A stretch of 64,000 bases of DNA from Plectrocnemia conspersa (GCA_009617715.1 VTFK01000003.1:3472001-3536000), one strand, 5' to 3'; shown: positions 12,831 to 24,930, numbered from the stretch's first letter. Notes: generated by a model from the sequence alone, not told the origin. Made by a program: numbers and translations.

Positions 12831-13365
12831 TAAAGTTTTCATAAACTATTCTCAGGTTAAAATGTAAGACTTGAAGTTGATTTGTATAAGAAAATACGGG
12901 TGGCGCATTTAAAAATAGACTGAAAATGACTTTAATCTGTACAATGAAATACTGTACTAAATGGACAAATCGAATGCTAATATGCTAACAAGAAGTAACT
13001 TGAATTTTCTTAAAATATTTTGCTGTAAATAAATCTTATATATTTGCGAAAATATTTATGACTCTCTAATGTATTGGTTTAGTACAATAATTTAATGGTT
13101 GAATTAAATGCTCGAATCATAATATCTATCAATTCTAACACTTTCTATAATTAATATAGCTTTATTTTGATTTAATTTTATTACTTTATAATGGTACTTT
13201 TATATTTTTTTATATAATAAAAAAAATATAAAAAATTATGGTACATAGAAAAAAAATTATTTTCTTAAAAATATATTGATTGCGTATTTACATATTTTTT
13301 ATATTAATTAGATATGCTATTAGACTTCAAATACTTCAATAAATCCATTTTACTTTTGGTAAAAA
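12831..13365. other. AT-rich noncoding stretch
   Basis: Holds one copy of the word GTGGCGCATTTAAAA near 12900, also found in the tandem family at 26.9-27.7 kb. No gene. Confidence 0.35.
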
Positions 13366-13690
13366 ACAGTGATTAGTATCAGAAAGACCTTGGCTTGAGT
13401 ACTATATGGAACTGTCTTATTAAATTTCTATCATGTTAAAAAAAAACAAGAATAAATTAATTATTAGATGATTGCAATTTCGATCGATCATCACAGATTA
13501 GGTTTTCCTAGATTTTTTTAATCTCAATAGTGAGTATTTCATTTAATTATTATGAAACAAGTCGTGCAAAGTGGCGGTAAAAAATTTAGTATTAATAAAA
13601 TAAATGTAAATGATTTATAAACTTTCATTAGTAGTTTTTGATTGTGTTTACCCCGATGTAACGCATTGGGTTAACGCCTGCTGTTCTGCA
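13366..13690 (+). repeat. SINE-like element, copy A
   Basis: Head CAGTGATTAGTATCAG...TATATGGAAC aligns with the tRNA-like head at 61021. Body word ATCATCACAGATTAG recurs at 37669, 49279 and 61151. Distal block ACCCCGATGTAACGCATTGGG recurs at 49398. Shared order of blocks supports one family. Confidence 0.5.
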
Positions 13691-14269
13691 AAAAAATATT
13701 TACAATAAATAAATATTACTATTTCTCAAACCATAAAGAATATAACAGTAAAAAATTCTAAAGACTCATAAGAAAAGAAAAATCTTCCACCAAAGTAACA
13801 CTATGCCAGACGATTATGGACAATTGACCATAATTTATAAGACAAAACAATTTTAAACCTAACTACAAAATATGTGATACTACGTGTTTAAGTTTTACTT
13901 TCTCACATAAGAAGTTCCATTGTCACTAAAAGCAACACTACAACATGGAAAAAAACATACGCAAAAAAACTGATTTAATATGTGGAAAGGTAAGGTTAAT
14001 AAATTATTACCTTTCCTAATTACATATCAAAATTAGGTTACTCTTGAATACCCCATTACTGTCTTTGCTGATCCACTTTATTAACATTCTTCATTTTAGT
14101 ACCACTCAACTTTTTACACGAAAATAAAATTACCATATTATTATTAATTTATTTATCTATTAGCTAAGTATATAATTTACCACACAGATCATACATATAA
14201 AATATATCATTAATAAAATAAATAAAAAGTATATAATACTTTAATTTATGTATTCTTTTACGATTGTGT
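13691..14269. other. AT-rich noncoding stretch
   Basis: No gene or known repeat. Includes GAAAGGTAAGG near 13984. Confidence 0.35.
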
Positions 14270-14271
14270 TA

Positions 14272-15136
14272 GAGTACGCTCGGGATAAGGATGCCGGTTT
14301 GTTATTGTGTGCGTGTACATGTATATGAGAAGGAGAAGCGATGTAGCGTGTACTTCGTTGTCTCGCTTTCTCTTTTAAGGACAGTCGCTGATTCGTCAAC
14401 GCTGGTATTCGTCATTAAAGTGCAGTGTGGCACAGAAGTTCGGTCTTCTCTAGTGATTTATTTTTAATAATTTTGTGTTGATATTAGTATAACCCAGATA
14501 TGCCCACTGTCCCATGGGCAGGTCACTAAACTCGTGCCACTGTTTTTTATTTATAAATGCAATTTTAAGAGAACAAAATTTCTTGGGTATATCTGGGTTA
14601 ATTGATATTAAGGCTTAAAATATACACTGTAAGTTATTCGTTCTCTTACCCGTGGATTAAAATATTTTAATTATTTTTCCATTAATCCGTACGTTGTTGG
14701 TTTTTTCACACTTTTCACACAAAAAATATAATTCTTATCGTTGCGCCAATGATATTTTTTTAATTTATTCAATGGACTCTAATGATTTAATAGAGTCGTC
14801 GAGCCATTAAACAATCTGCGAATAATTTCTTTCCCCATTTTTTATTTATCTTTTTGCTTTTGAAGAATAGCTAAAGACTTCATTATTTTTTTGACTAGTG
14901 AAAGATTTTGAATTTTGCAAATATTTCATTAATGACATCAATGTCTGGTTTCGTCGATTATATAATATATTTTTAATTGTCCGTTGAAATTTTCAACTTA
15001 GCTCAGATGCATGTATGTTAAATAAACATATATTTTCTTTTAAAATAAAAAAATTAAATATTCTGAGCGAAATTGTTTTGAGCCACACAGTTCACGCACA
15101 CAATAACAAACCGGCATCCTTATCTCGAGCGTACTC
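14272..15136. mobile_element. 865 bp TIR element with TA target duplication
   Basis: The left end, reading GAGTACGCTCGGGATAAGG and onward, and the right end are inverted copies for about 44 bp with one mismatch (CGGGA versus CGAGA). Flanking TA dinucleotides are at 14270-14271 and 15137-15138, as in Tc1/mariner/IS630 insertions. No transposase frame is visible, so it is non-autonomous. It carries a nested fold-back insert. High TIR identity indicates a fairly recent insertion. Confidence 0.75.
14487..14601. mobile_element. Nested fold-back insertion inside the TA element
   Basis: TAACCCAGATATGCCCA (14490-14506) and its inverted copy TGGGTATATCTGGGTTA (14584-14600) bound about 80 bp containing CCCATGGGCAGG. 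The word TTGATATTA lies outside on both sides (14478-14486, 14602-14610), a possible 9 bp target duplication. A TA duplication is the alternative reading. Confidence 0.5.
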
Positions 15137-15138
15137 TA

Positions 15139-15389
15139 CAAACAAATTTTAATTAGAGTACTTTCTTGTATAGAAGAAAAATTAAAAAGAATTTGAATAC
15201 ATATTACTTTTAATGAAATTAAGTTAAAATAAAATCACTTTTTAATTATAACATTTGTAATATAGTGTATAGTTATTTTATATAACGTATTTGCTCCTTT
15301 TATTTACAATATAAAATATTAAATTAATGAATAGATATATGGGTAGCAAGTTAAAAGGGTTAAAAGTAGCCAAACCAGAAGAATTAACT
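15139..15389. other. AT-rich spacer
   Basis: No feature recognised. Confidence 0.3.
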
Positions 15390-15760
15390 CCTGCAACGCC
15401 GTATCGTTAGACAGGAGATATTTGACCTCACCTAAGCATAAATAAGGAAAAGGTAAAGGGACGAAAATATTTAGGACCGGTGCGCCGCGCGAATATTTGC
15501 TCTGAGCTTTATTTGTTTAGGGCTGCTCGGCCACCCTCGATCTCGGTATTTATTTTATTTTCAAGGGTGGTTTTTACTATACTATAACCAACTCGCCGAA
15601 ATGCGACTTGTGAAAAATCCGTGTTTACTTTTAATATTTCTTAAATATTTGCCAACGGCTATTTTTTTGTCTCTCTGCAAGAAACCCCAAAGCGGTATCA
15701 ATTAACGTGGCGAAGGGTGTCCTATTATCGACCATTCGATAGCGAACACACACTGAGCTT
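15390..15760. promoter_or_regulatory. GC-richer island 8
   Basis: GGACCGGTGCGCCGCGCG, two copies of GAATATTTGC-like words, GGGCTGCTCGGCCACCC and CTCGATCTCGG, in an AT-rich setting. Candidate enhancer. Confidence 0.4.
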
Positions 15761-16319
15761 ATAAAATACTAGATAAATATTTGTCGATGCATTTGTGATT
15801 TTAAGATTTTATCTGAGTCAGACCTTCGAATGTGCATGAAAATTAAAAAAAAACATTATAATAAATTAAGATATTGTAATAATAAGGAGAAAGGATTATC
15901 ATATTATATATTGATTAGAATATTTTAGAAAAATGTAGCACACAGCCCTGAAATTACACCCTCGTAAATGCATGTCATGCGAATTCAAAAAGGACCCTTT
16001 GCATGGTCATTATTGAATTAGACTCGCTCCTGGTTTAAAGAATGCCGCGTTTTTGACAAAAATAACAGTTGTTGGCGAAAACATATTTATTATGCACGTA
16101 TTGAATAGCAATTCCACAGTTGTACGAATATTTTAGTATGATTTTTTATAGATGTACTATTTTATATATAAATATTCTACAAAACGGAAACGTTTATGGG
16201 TCGCATTCATTTTTTCTTACACTTCCATTGATATTTTTGAAATAATCTATAAATTGTAAATGATAGATGACACATTTTTTCTGTGCATATTCTCGTCTGA
16301 ACCGTGAAAAATGACAAAT
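15761..16319. other. AT-rich noncoding stretch
   Basis: No feature recognised. Confidence 0.35.
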
Positions 16320-16740
16320 GCGATCCGCCCTAGGGGCCTATGTCCTTTGTCCTGCACCGGTACCGTGAGCAGCATTCTTTCGGTTTTGTGTAAACAATAG
16401 GCCGGGTTCCAAATTTCACCTTAATCATTGTGATGAGACGTTTTTGTACGTTGAAAATTTTTGAGGTAGAAAAATGTATATTTTTACACCGACCCTTTGT
16501 CCTTGAAACGGATCGGGGAGGAGCAGAATTAAAAGAAAGACTCCTGCCCATATGAATGGATATTATTCGGCTTATGACTGGGAAGCTTTTCACCGGTCGC
16601 CCTTTGTCCTTCTTGGATACGGTCATTCATTATTGTACAAGAAACGTTACCGAATTTGGAAGAGAAACTTTGTATATTTAAAGAAAAAACTGACGCGAAG
16701 CTCTACGTGTTCGAAACAGGTAATAAAACTCGTCTATTGT
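16320..16740. promoter_or_regulatory. Island 9 with three identical CCTTTGTCCT motifs
   Basis: CCTTTGTCCT occurs exactly at 16344-16353, 16494-16503 and 16601-16610, the first followed and the last preceded by an ACCGGT. The core CCTTTGT resembles Sox/TCF (HMG-box) sites. Open frames on both strands across the block are of unknown type. A homotypic motif cluster supports an enhancer reading. Confidence 0.5.
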
Positions 16741-17279
16741 TAGGCATTGATTTTACACATAAAATCGACCACTATTCTTATAAGATTATTTTACAAAAAA
16801 TGAAGCTTATAACTATTTTAGTATATACCCACTAAAAACTTATTTAACAATACTTATTAGGCAAATAAATTATTACGATTTATGGAATAGTTGCTTTAAA
16901 AAATATAAATATATATATAGAAAAACTCTATATTATATAATAATATATATCAAAAAATAATTGAGCAGTATCTTATAAGATTATGATGATTAGTATTTAT
17001 TAGATACAAATTATTTTGTTGTATTTATAAGTACTTACAGACTTTAAAATAAATATGACAGCTTAATTTAAAATAGTGAAATTTATTTAATCTTTTAATT
17101 TGCTCATAATATATTAAATATTATTAAAATAGAAAATTTATCAATTTTATGGATGTAATATATCATCTTAATGTATATGTGATTATTTAAATATATTAAT
17201 ATTTATTTATAAATGTTCTTTAAATATTAAACCATTTACATATTTAGATCAGATTTATTTTAATAAAATATATAATCGT
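16741..17279. other. AT-rich noncoding stretch
   Basis: Over 80% A+T; (TA)n near 16905. A lone CGATTTATGG near 16876 resembles a Hox/Abd-B site. No gene. Confidence 0.35.
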
Positions 17280-17800
17280 GCCATATGCGTCCGAATATAT
17301 AGAACAAATTAATCGATCGAACATGTCCGCATTGTAAATTCGACTTTGGAGCCATTACAAATTGGGTCCCCCAATCCGGATTAAATAAATGATATTAATT
17401 TATGGGTTTTATAGCCGAAGCCATAGATTTTATGGCATATCGAAGCCATTAGTTTTTCAAATGACATTTTCAATTATTGAGAGCGCACGCGGTTTCGATT
17501 TTGGAATGCCATAAATTAAATTTATAAAAAAAATATATAACAATAATCGCGCGACAACTCTTTCATCCCCCATGCCGATCGCCATCACTACTGATTCTCA
17601 AAATGTTTTATATATAATCATTGAAAAGTATTTTTATGATTTTTATTGACACGCCATTAATTTCGCGAGCGTGTCGAATATCCTAAATTAAAATATGTAT
17701 TTCTAAAAAAAGCCAATAGAATCGACAGCCGTTATTTGTACATGTGCCATTAATTTTTACCCCAGTCAAACTGCTCCAGTTACCTAATATTCCTAGGAGA
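17280..17800. promoter_or_regulatory. Island 10, homeodomain-site-rich candidate enhancer
   Basis: ATTAATCGATCG, GGATTAAATAAATGATATTAAT, and repeated TTTTATAG/TTTTATGG with CGAAGCCAT (17407-17425, 17428-17450). TTTATGG and TTTATAG fit Caudal/Abd-B-class homeodomain sites; GGATTA fits K50 homeodomains. No ORF. Confidence 0.45.
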
Positions 17801-18399
17801 TATGTAGAGAATGAATATTCATACACAAGCGTAACCCCTTTTTATAAATATATGTGTATTTATTATACTTATATTTTATTGAAAGACCATTGTGTTTTGT
17901 GAGAATATATCGAATCGCAATAGATTTATGAATATTCATAAATTATAATTTTTGATCGCAATACGGGTATTTGATTGTATGCTTTTGATTAATTCAACAT
18001 TGGGTAGTTATTGTATGAGTAAATTTTTAAAATCGCGATTTGTATAATAGTTTTTTTGATGGATATTTTTCACTTAATTTCAGTGTACGATTCGCCAACT
18101 ACCCAATACCCGTTCGAAGTCTTCGTAGATTATTCGCGAAAGGTTAGTGATTTGAATCGTATAAAAATATTTATATTAAATAAACATAAAGATAAATATT
18201 TTGATATGAAACTATTGCGATTGAATAAGTATGCTTTTTTATGTATTTTTGCTATGGTTGAATTTCGAGTTAATAGAAATAGTTTTAGGTGTCATTGTAT
18301 ATATTTTCAAGTTGGCATAAATTCATTTTTTATGGTTTAGGGTGTATGAAAAAAATGGATATGCAAATTTAGGCTTATGTTTAATTACACACTTGGTGG
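17801..18399. other. AT-rich stretch with an open frame of unlikely coding value
   Basis: An open frame spans 18056-18340 but its residues are those expected from A+T-rich DNA (I, F, K, N, Y). TTGGGTAGTT near 18001 and AACTACCCAA near 18095 form an inverted pair about 90 bp apart. Confidence 0.3.
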
Positions 18400-18720
18400 C
18401 AAAGCACCCTACGCCGGCACACCCCAGTCAAAACAAGGACAATTATTTCACACCGCAAAACAACTCATTAGACTTTGCAGAAAAAAACAACCCTAGAAGG
18501 CAAAAAAATCTTATTAAAAAAAAGCAATCAAAACATCCTTGTCGACGTCACCCCGCGGGGCGACCCATACCATTAATTTTGCATCACAATTAAATCCGCC
18601 ACTCATATTTTTTACTACAAAAGCGTCACGCTCCTTGGGGGTAAGTCCTTTAATTTTTTTCGACTCCTTCCATAACTAAACCCTAATTACGTAGTTTTTC
18701 TTGAGGCGCGCCTCTTGAAT
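18400..18720. promoter_or_regulatory. GC-richer island 11
   Basis: CACCCTACGCCGGCACACCCC, the 10 bp palindrome CCCCGCGGGG (18551-18560) next to GTCGACGTCA, and AAAGCGTCACGCTCC. CACCCC words are typical of the islands in this window. Confidence 0.4.
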
Positions 18721-20559
18721 TTTAAGAGCAGAAGGAAAAGTTGGCTAATTTGAAAACTCATCTATTTTAATATTTTTTTTTATACGAATTTTATAGAAAT
18801 TACTTTTAATAAAATACATTTAAAATACGGTAATGTATATGACTTTATTTTTAAAATAAATTTAAATATAATAATGAAAATCAGCATTAAGAGTTCAATT
18901 ATTATAAAAATAATAATAATAGTAATAATAACATAATATAAATACAATGATCTTATTTAAATAAATTATTCTTATATATTCGTATATTATATATAAATTT
19001 TAATTAACGTTTGCTCTGATTTAATGAATATAACATATTATATAAAATCTTAAATAAATATTTTTATATTAAAAATATATAAATTAAAAATGTTCTGTGT
19101 AATTTAAAGAGCTTAAGGCTTTACTATATTAATTGATATTAACACTGTTTTAAAATAAATCTTTACTTGAAAACTATATTGTATTTTTATAGTTAACTAA
19201 TTTAAAAACATATCTATTTTATTAATATAGAATTTTATAGAAATTTCTTGTTTTAAAATACATTGAAAAACGTCATTAAAAAATACGTTTATATATAAGA
19301 TTTTTATAAAAAAATCAAGATAATTTAAATCAGCACCTATTTTTTAATATAATATATTATATTAAGGATCAAGATGCTAGATTGATTATTTATATTTATT
19401 TTTGATAAAAATATTTATTTATTATTTTAAATTGCAATTATTTTATTATACGTATGTATTTTATATATATAATAAAATATAAGCAATTATTAGTTTATTT
19501 TAAATATTTTTTTTTAATTTAATGAATAAACGCTATGACGAAAAAAATTAAATAAACCTTTTTATATTAAGAATATTTTTGCCAACTTTTATATATTATA
19601 AATTATTATTGTCCTGTGTAAATACTCATAACATTAACAAAATAACTAACATAAACCGAATTTCAATATATTGCTGAATTAAAAAATTACCTTATGTTTT
19701 TTTAACTTTAAAAAAATATGAAGACAATAAATAAATAGGTATATTATTATATAGATATTAGATAACATATGATTTTTCTAAATTTGGGTATTTCTTAAAA
19801 TAAATAATTGGAAATAATCATATTAAATTTTTTTTTTTAATTTATTAAAAATAGTAGCTTTAACATTCCCGAATAAATCTAATGAAAATCTAACCACAAA
19901 TATTTATAGTGGCTGTAGTTGTTGACTTTTTTTGTCCATAATAAATTTATATAAAATGCTAAGAAATGCACTTGCTAAAAAGTCTGTCATCGTTAATTTT
20001 GAGGCCCAGTTTATTTTGACACAAATATAACATATGACGCACTCTGGTATCAAAAGCCAAAGCACGACTGAATTCGGAATTATCCAATATGAATTTAATC
20101 TACTATATTTTTATTAATATATATTTACTTTGTGATAATTAGTTTTTCACTTTCTGATCTTACAAGTTGTTGAAATATGAGAGCATTTATTGAAAGTTTA
20201 CGCAAATATCAGTCGAGTGGATGTAAACTGCCAGTAAACTTATTTTTTATTCATACATTCGGGATATTTCTATACTGATTTTAAAATATCGTTTTAATGT
20301 CTATATTAATGTTATAAAAGTACTATATATCTTTAAATTTGTTTAAGCCAGATTTTTAAAATGTATTTTTTAAAATCAGATTCAGGTTTTATATCGATCT
20401 TTTTAAATTAAAACATATATAAAAATAACAATTAACTATGAAAAAATACGTTGCAATATTTTCCGGTTGACGCTCACATTATAATATATTTTTTTGTTCA
20501 TATTATGATTTAGTATGAATAGGTTTTTTTATACTCGCACATTGCAACAGTGCACTTTT
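18721..20559. other. Very AT-rich desert
   Basis: Mostly 80-85% A+T. A piece at 19915-20030 shares words in order with 22694-22810 (GTAGTTG, CTTGCTAAAAAGTCTG, TTAATTTTGAGGCCC). No gene. Confidence 0.35.
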
Positions 20560-21500
20560 TCATGCGTTATCTACGCCTGTACACCCCGATTCATTATACG
20601 AGGCATTGTTTGATCTCTCACCCCACGGGGCTGATCCTACCCCTAGCCAAAAAAAAACAATAATGGATATGAGCGCAGTCTAAATAGCGTTTTTTAATCG
20701 GATATTATAATTAATGCCGGTTCCGCTGCGAAACTGCCATTCAAAGAACAAAACCCTATGTAAATATAGTATTTGTTACACTTTTTTGAATGGCACAATA
20801 TATATTATAACGATTGAGACGATGTTTCAATCGTAGTTAAATTTAACCGTCGTTTATATGTAATATTTTAAAAATAAATATAATATTTTTATATATCAAA
20901 CAAAGCTTTTTTTATTATTTATGAAACAATGTGTTTCGGCACATTTGTCTTGTATATATCCAGGGGGGACTGTAATGCGCTTTTTCGTGGGTTTTCTGTA
21001 ACTCGTTTTTTTAATGGTGTTTTTTTATTCGAAGGGGTTACTTCAGGGGGTGGTTGAATCTCTATATGTAAAAAAAATCACCCCACACTTATGTGACTGT
21101 CTGTGTTTAATATAAACCCACGAAAATATTCTTTCATTAAAAAATAGATAAAATTCCATAATGAATTTATATGCTAATGCAAAATTTACTTTCGCCGACG
21201 TCGTGACATATTTAACGATGAATATTTAACGGGAGATAATTCAATAATAAAAACTAACCGAAAGTTCGTTCCGCCGTTCTGTTTGCTATTTAAGCATAAT
21301 TTATATTCGGTCGTAAAAAAATGCTATAATCTCTTTTTTTAATCGCGTCACGCAATTTAAAGAAGATGTGTCTATATATTACGTATAGATATGGAAAAGA
21401 ATAAATAGTGGAGTTTTTCGTAGTAATAAAAAAAAGTTGGGGGATGGCGTTTAATGTTTTTTAAGCATGTATATGCGCCCGAGGGTGAGAGGGTATTAAG
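20560..21500. promoter_or_regulatory. Island 12 (three blocks)
   Basis: Blocks at 20560-20770, 20930-21120 and 21180-21500, with CACCCCGATTC, CTCACCCCACGGGGCTG, AATGCCGGTTCCGC, CACCCCACAC and CGCCCGAGGGTGAGAGGG. Candidate regulatory modules. Confidence 0.35.
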
Positions 21501-22185
21501 AAAGGGAAAGCGGCCATAAATAAGTATGGCCGTGATAAATGATTGATATTGCTATTTTTAACGAGGATTTTTTTGAGAATTTATTCATGCGACTTGAATT
21601 GATGTGATGGTAAAAAATGGAAATTAGATGGACGGTGAATAATATTTTTTTTGAAATATTTACTATTTTAGAATATAATAATCTTTTTATACGAACTTAT
21701 TTTTTATATTTAAAAGCAAAATAAAAATCAAACAACACGATCAACTATGTCTTTACACCGTATCCTTATTCGAGCTTACAATATTTCAGATTACAAAAGA
21801 GATACAACTCTTAAGCTTGAATTATGTTTAATGTTTCAAGTATTCATGTAAGATAATCATAAAATAAATTTCGGGTTTTAATTGAAACAAAAAATTACCC
21901 TTCAATGTTTTTTTTTTTATTTTAATGATTCAAAGTATTTTTTTTTTCTATTTTTCGGGCATTTTTTAAATTTCATTAGCCTTTAATGCAAATGATTCTA
22001 ATAGCCTCCTCTTAACATCGTCTGAATTAAAAAATAAATTACGTTTAAGAAGTGCTGCATTGATCAAAATAAAATCGAGCAAGGTCTGCAGAATAAGGTG
22101 AATGAAATAAAACCTTCCAGACAAATTCCTAGATTCCAAAGTAAATTTCGCCACACCGGGTCATGCATTGTCATGTTGCAGAACT
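21501..22185. other. AT-rich noncoding stretch
   Basis: Poly-T runs near 21910 and 21940. No gene. Confidence 0.35.
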
Positions 22186-22192
22186 GTTCGAC

Positions 22193-22246
22193 TTCTGTTG
22201 ACAAGTATAAGCCTTTTTTAGGCTTTTCTGTTGACAAGTATAAGCC
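22193..22246. repeat. Short direct duplication, period 33 bp
   Basis: The 21 bp word beginning TTCTGTTGACAAG occurs at 22193-22213 and again at 22226-22246 with no mismatch, separated by TTTTTTAGGCTT. A recent local duplication. Confidence 0.6.
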
Positions 22247-22377
22247 CGGGCTTCGAGATATAGGTTTTAATACTTGAACTTCGGATAACTACTGTCTTCT
22301 GCGACGATTATTGTCGTAGAATACATATTTCTTATTTTAATCTATCGAATAATTAAGAAAAAACGACTAGCTTAAAG

Positions 22378-22545
22378 AACCAGAAGCTCTTGGGATAGTC
22401 GGATACGCACCGACTTGTTTTATACCCATACACGGTGTCTCCAAGCCTTCCCAATACTTTTTTATGGGTCTATTCACTGTCAAATCGGAGTGGTTTAGTT
22501 TCTCGGTCAGCTGATGGATAGTTTGAGTAGATTTGATTTATTTCC
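22378..22545 (-). pseudogene. Short non-AT-biased open stretch, possible transposon fragment
   Basis: The minus strand is open for about 55 codons and ends at a TAG. It contains NRPIKKYWEGLETP, then IKQVGAYPTIPRASGSLS, unusually balanced composition for this region. It lacks a start and lies next to a dispersed repeat. I could not assign a family. It could also be chance. Confidence 0.2.
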
Positions 22546-22659
22546 ATTTCTGCAGCCAGGATATTATCATCTATCTTTGCTGGTCTATCACATCCAAGAC
22601 TATTTTTATTATAGTAATTTCCTGTTAGAATTTTTTTGGAACCATTTTTGCCATTTATG

Positions 22660-22860
22660 GATATTTAATCAATTACCTATCACTTCACAAATGTTATTTG
22701 TGACTGTAGTTGCGGAATTTTATGAGAAAAAAACATGTAACATACATTTTCGAATAAATTGTTTACTTGGTAAAAAAATCTGCCGTCGTCAATTTTGCGC
22801 CCTAATTTTATTTTTAAATATCAAAATAGGAGGTCAAAATGTGCTTTAATACAGATATAC
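22660..22860. repeat. Dispersed repeat, second copy of the 19.9 kb piece
   Basis: Shares ordered words with 19915-20030 (GACTGTAGTTG, ACTTGGTAAAAAAATCTG, GTCAATTTTG, GCCCT). Divergence is high, so it is an old interspersed repeat. Confidence 0.35.
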
Positions 22861-23039
22861 ATCAAAATGAAAATACTTGGTTATAAATGATCGAAGCACC
22901 ACTGACTAAAAAAAATATTCGTGTACAATTCATATTTATAGTGTTAATCTAAGACTCTTCACAATTGAACTTTTACTTTGTAATGGCTACACATTCTAGT
23001 TTTCCTTGTTTACTTGATTCTCTCCCAAAAAATAAGCAA

Positions 23040-23480
23040 TAGCAACAACTCCGAAATTCGATTCGCCTAGCATTCACGACGTGTTTGTTAACGCGGCACG
23101 GCTCCATTCTCCGTCTCGGCGAAACTTAATAATAACCGGGTGTGCCGGTTTGAGTTTTCCATTACGTTCCCGCATCATTCGCATTACGTTTTCATGAAAA
23201 TCTACTATGCAATCACTTCCCATTGTGTCCGTCGGCGAAATATTAAACCGCCGTATAATATCAGAGGCTACCCCCAACCTTCATCTCGCGCTTTCTCGCC
23301 GTTTTTCTCATTTTTGCCCACCCACCCCGCATCAGATGCGTCTTATATAATATTTAATGTACACCCCACGGTAAGCAGAAATAATTGCAGCGTATGAAAG
23401 TTCATACGGCGCGTTTCAACCCCCTGGATCGTGCGGCGAGGGAATCGTCCTTAAATTAATTATCCCTCGAGTGCATGTTG
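23040..23480. promoter_or_regulatory. GC-richer island 13
   Basis: CGGCACGGCTCC, CCACCCACCCCGCATC, ACACCCCACGG, CATACGGCGCG and CCCCCTGGATCGTGCGGCG. Overlapping frames on both strands show no known domain. Candidate enhancer. Confidence 0.4.
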
Positions 23481-24000
23481 CGACGCGTCCATAAATAAAA
23501 TCGGTGTTATGATACAAATAAATATTTGATGCAGACCAAAAGCGGCAATGTTGATTAGATGGTGGTTAACCTGGTTAACATATATAAAGCTTCCATACAT
23601 AACATCATACAAAAAAGTATATTAAAATGTTACACATGAGTATATTAGAATATACTTCAATAACTCTAGAGTTTATGGAATTAAGAATATGAGCAGGCTT
23701 GCTGAGAGGTGAGGGAGAAAGGGGACAAATTTCTTGAGGGGCCCGACTCTGGAAAAAAATCATAGCAATTATTATTTCAGGTATAAGTTCATTTAGCTCT
23801 TTTTATACATGCAATAAATAAAAAAAGCGGAACATTGCCTTCAAAATCACCCACTTTTCACGATAAGCATTATTATTCAATTTTATTTTTTTGACGCGCC
23901 TCCATTTGTGTGAATTATAATTGACTTTATTGCTTTATTAACGTTAAAAAAATATTAGACATGAGAGGAAATATTCAACAAATGTAAATTGGTAGCAATT
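23481..24000. other. Mostly AT-rich, with a short purine-rich block
   Basis: 23690-23755 has AGGTGAGGGAGAAAGGGG and GGGGCCCGACTC. A TATATAAA box-like word follows GGTTAAC repeats near 23575. No gene. Confidence 0.3.
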
Positions 24001-24002
24001 AA

Positions 24003-24041
24003 TTAAGGTATTCGATCTGAAAATTCAGGTCGAATACTTAA
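24003..24041. repeat. Tight hairpin
   Basis: TTAAGGTATTCGATCTGAA (24003-24021) is inverted as TTCAGGTCGAATACTTAA (24024-24041) with a two-base loop. Downstream, 24264-24318 and 24351-24396 are diverged repeats of ATATTTTTACCAGTAAAA. Confidence 0.45.
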
Positions 24042-24734
24042 GGAAGAAGCAAATAAATAATGAAAAATCAAAAACACCAACATCTGAATTATCGGTAATT
24101 TGACAGCTGGATTTAATACAGCAAAATAAATAATTCATAGATTCAGTTATAAGTGGTTATTCCTAAAAGAACATCTAGAAAAAACAGTACGAAATCTATC
24201 TCGAAAATATTTTTTTAAATATGTAATTTTAGTAAAATTATATCGAAATACATTTTCACCAGTAGATTTATATTTTTACCAGTAAAAATATAAATTATCT
24301 GGCAGATGCTAGTGAAATCATATAATTTCAATTATTCTAAATGTAATAATATATTTTTACTAACGAAAATATAATTAACTGATAGGCGCTAATATGCTGC
24401 GCTAAAATGTCTATGAAGCTCAATTTGACAGTTTCGAAACGTCCATTTGCTGTCAAACCCAAACCTATGCTTAATGAAAGTTCTAAAACTAATTGTAGTC
24501 TTAGATCTTTCATTATATCAAGTCAAAAATACAAACTAAGCCAACTCATCTCTCAGGGGGGAAAAAACGGAAGAATAAGTACAGACGCAGCTCACATATT
24601 GCTCCATAGTTTGTCTGCATTTCGATATTAGACTATATTTTAAAAATATGCTTCTATCCTTACCGATATTACTATGGACTTCAACTATAAAAGGGCTGAT
24701 CAAAGTATATTGAAACCGAATTTAATATAAGATT

Positions 24735-24930
24735 ATAAGAAATAAACCGGCGCCGTCGCAGTGGGAACGCTCGTTAACGAGCGTTCCCCACTGCGACGGC
24801 GACGGCATGATTTTATTGCTTTTGGTGTGGATTTTTGACTTCTGAGAAGGGATAATGGTTTTTTTTGTGTTCTCCTATTGGGCAAAATTCGGTTTAGGTG
24901 CACTTTATTCGACTCTCACTAGTAATAATG
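24735..24930 (+). mobile_element. Long-TIR MITE, copy 2, with a 49 bp palindrome
   Basis: 24752-24775 (starts GCCGTCGCAGTGGGAAC) and 24776-24800 are inverted copies with one extra C. The right arm continues into GATTTTATTGCTTTTGG, TTTTTGACTTCTGAGAAG and TCTCCTATTGGGCAAAATTCGG, shared with copy 1. The left TIR is missing, apparently replaced by the palindrome. Confidence 0.6.

Noticed and set aside
22514..22849. 111-codon + strand frame
   Set aside because: Rich in F, L, I and Y as expected of T-rich DNA, and overlaps a dispersed repeat.
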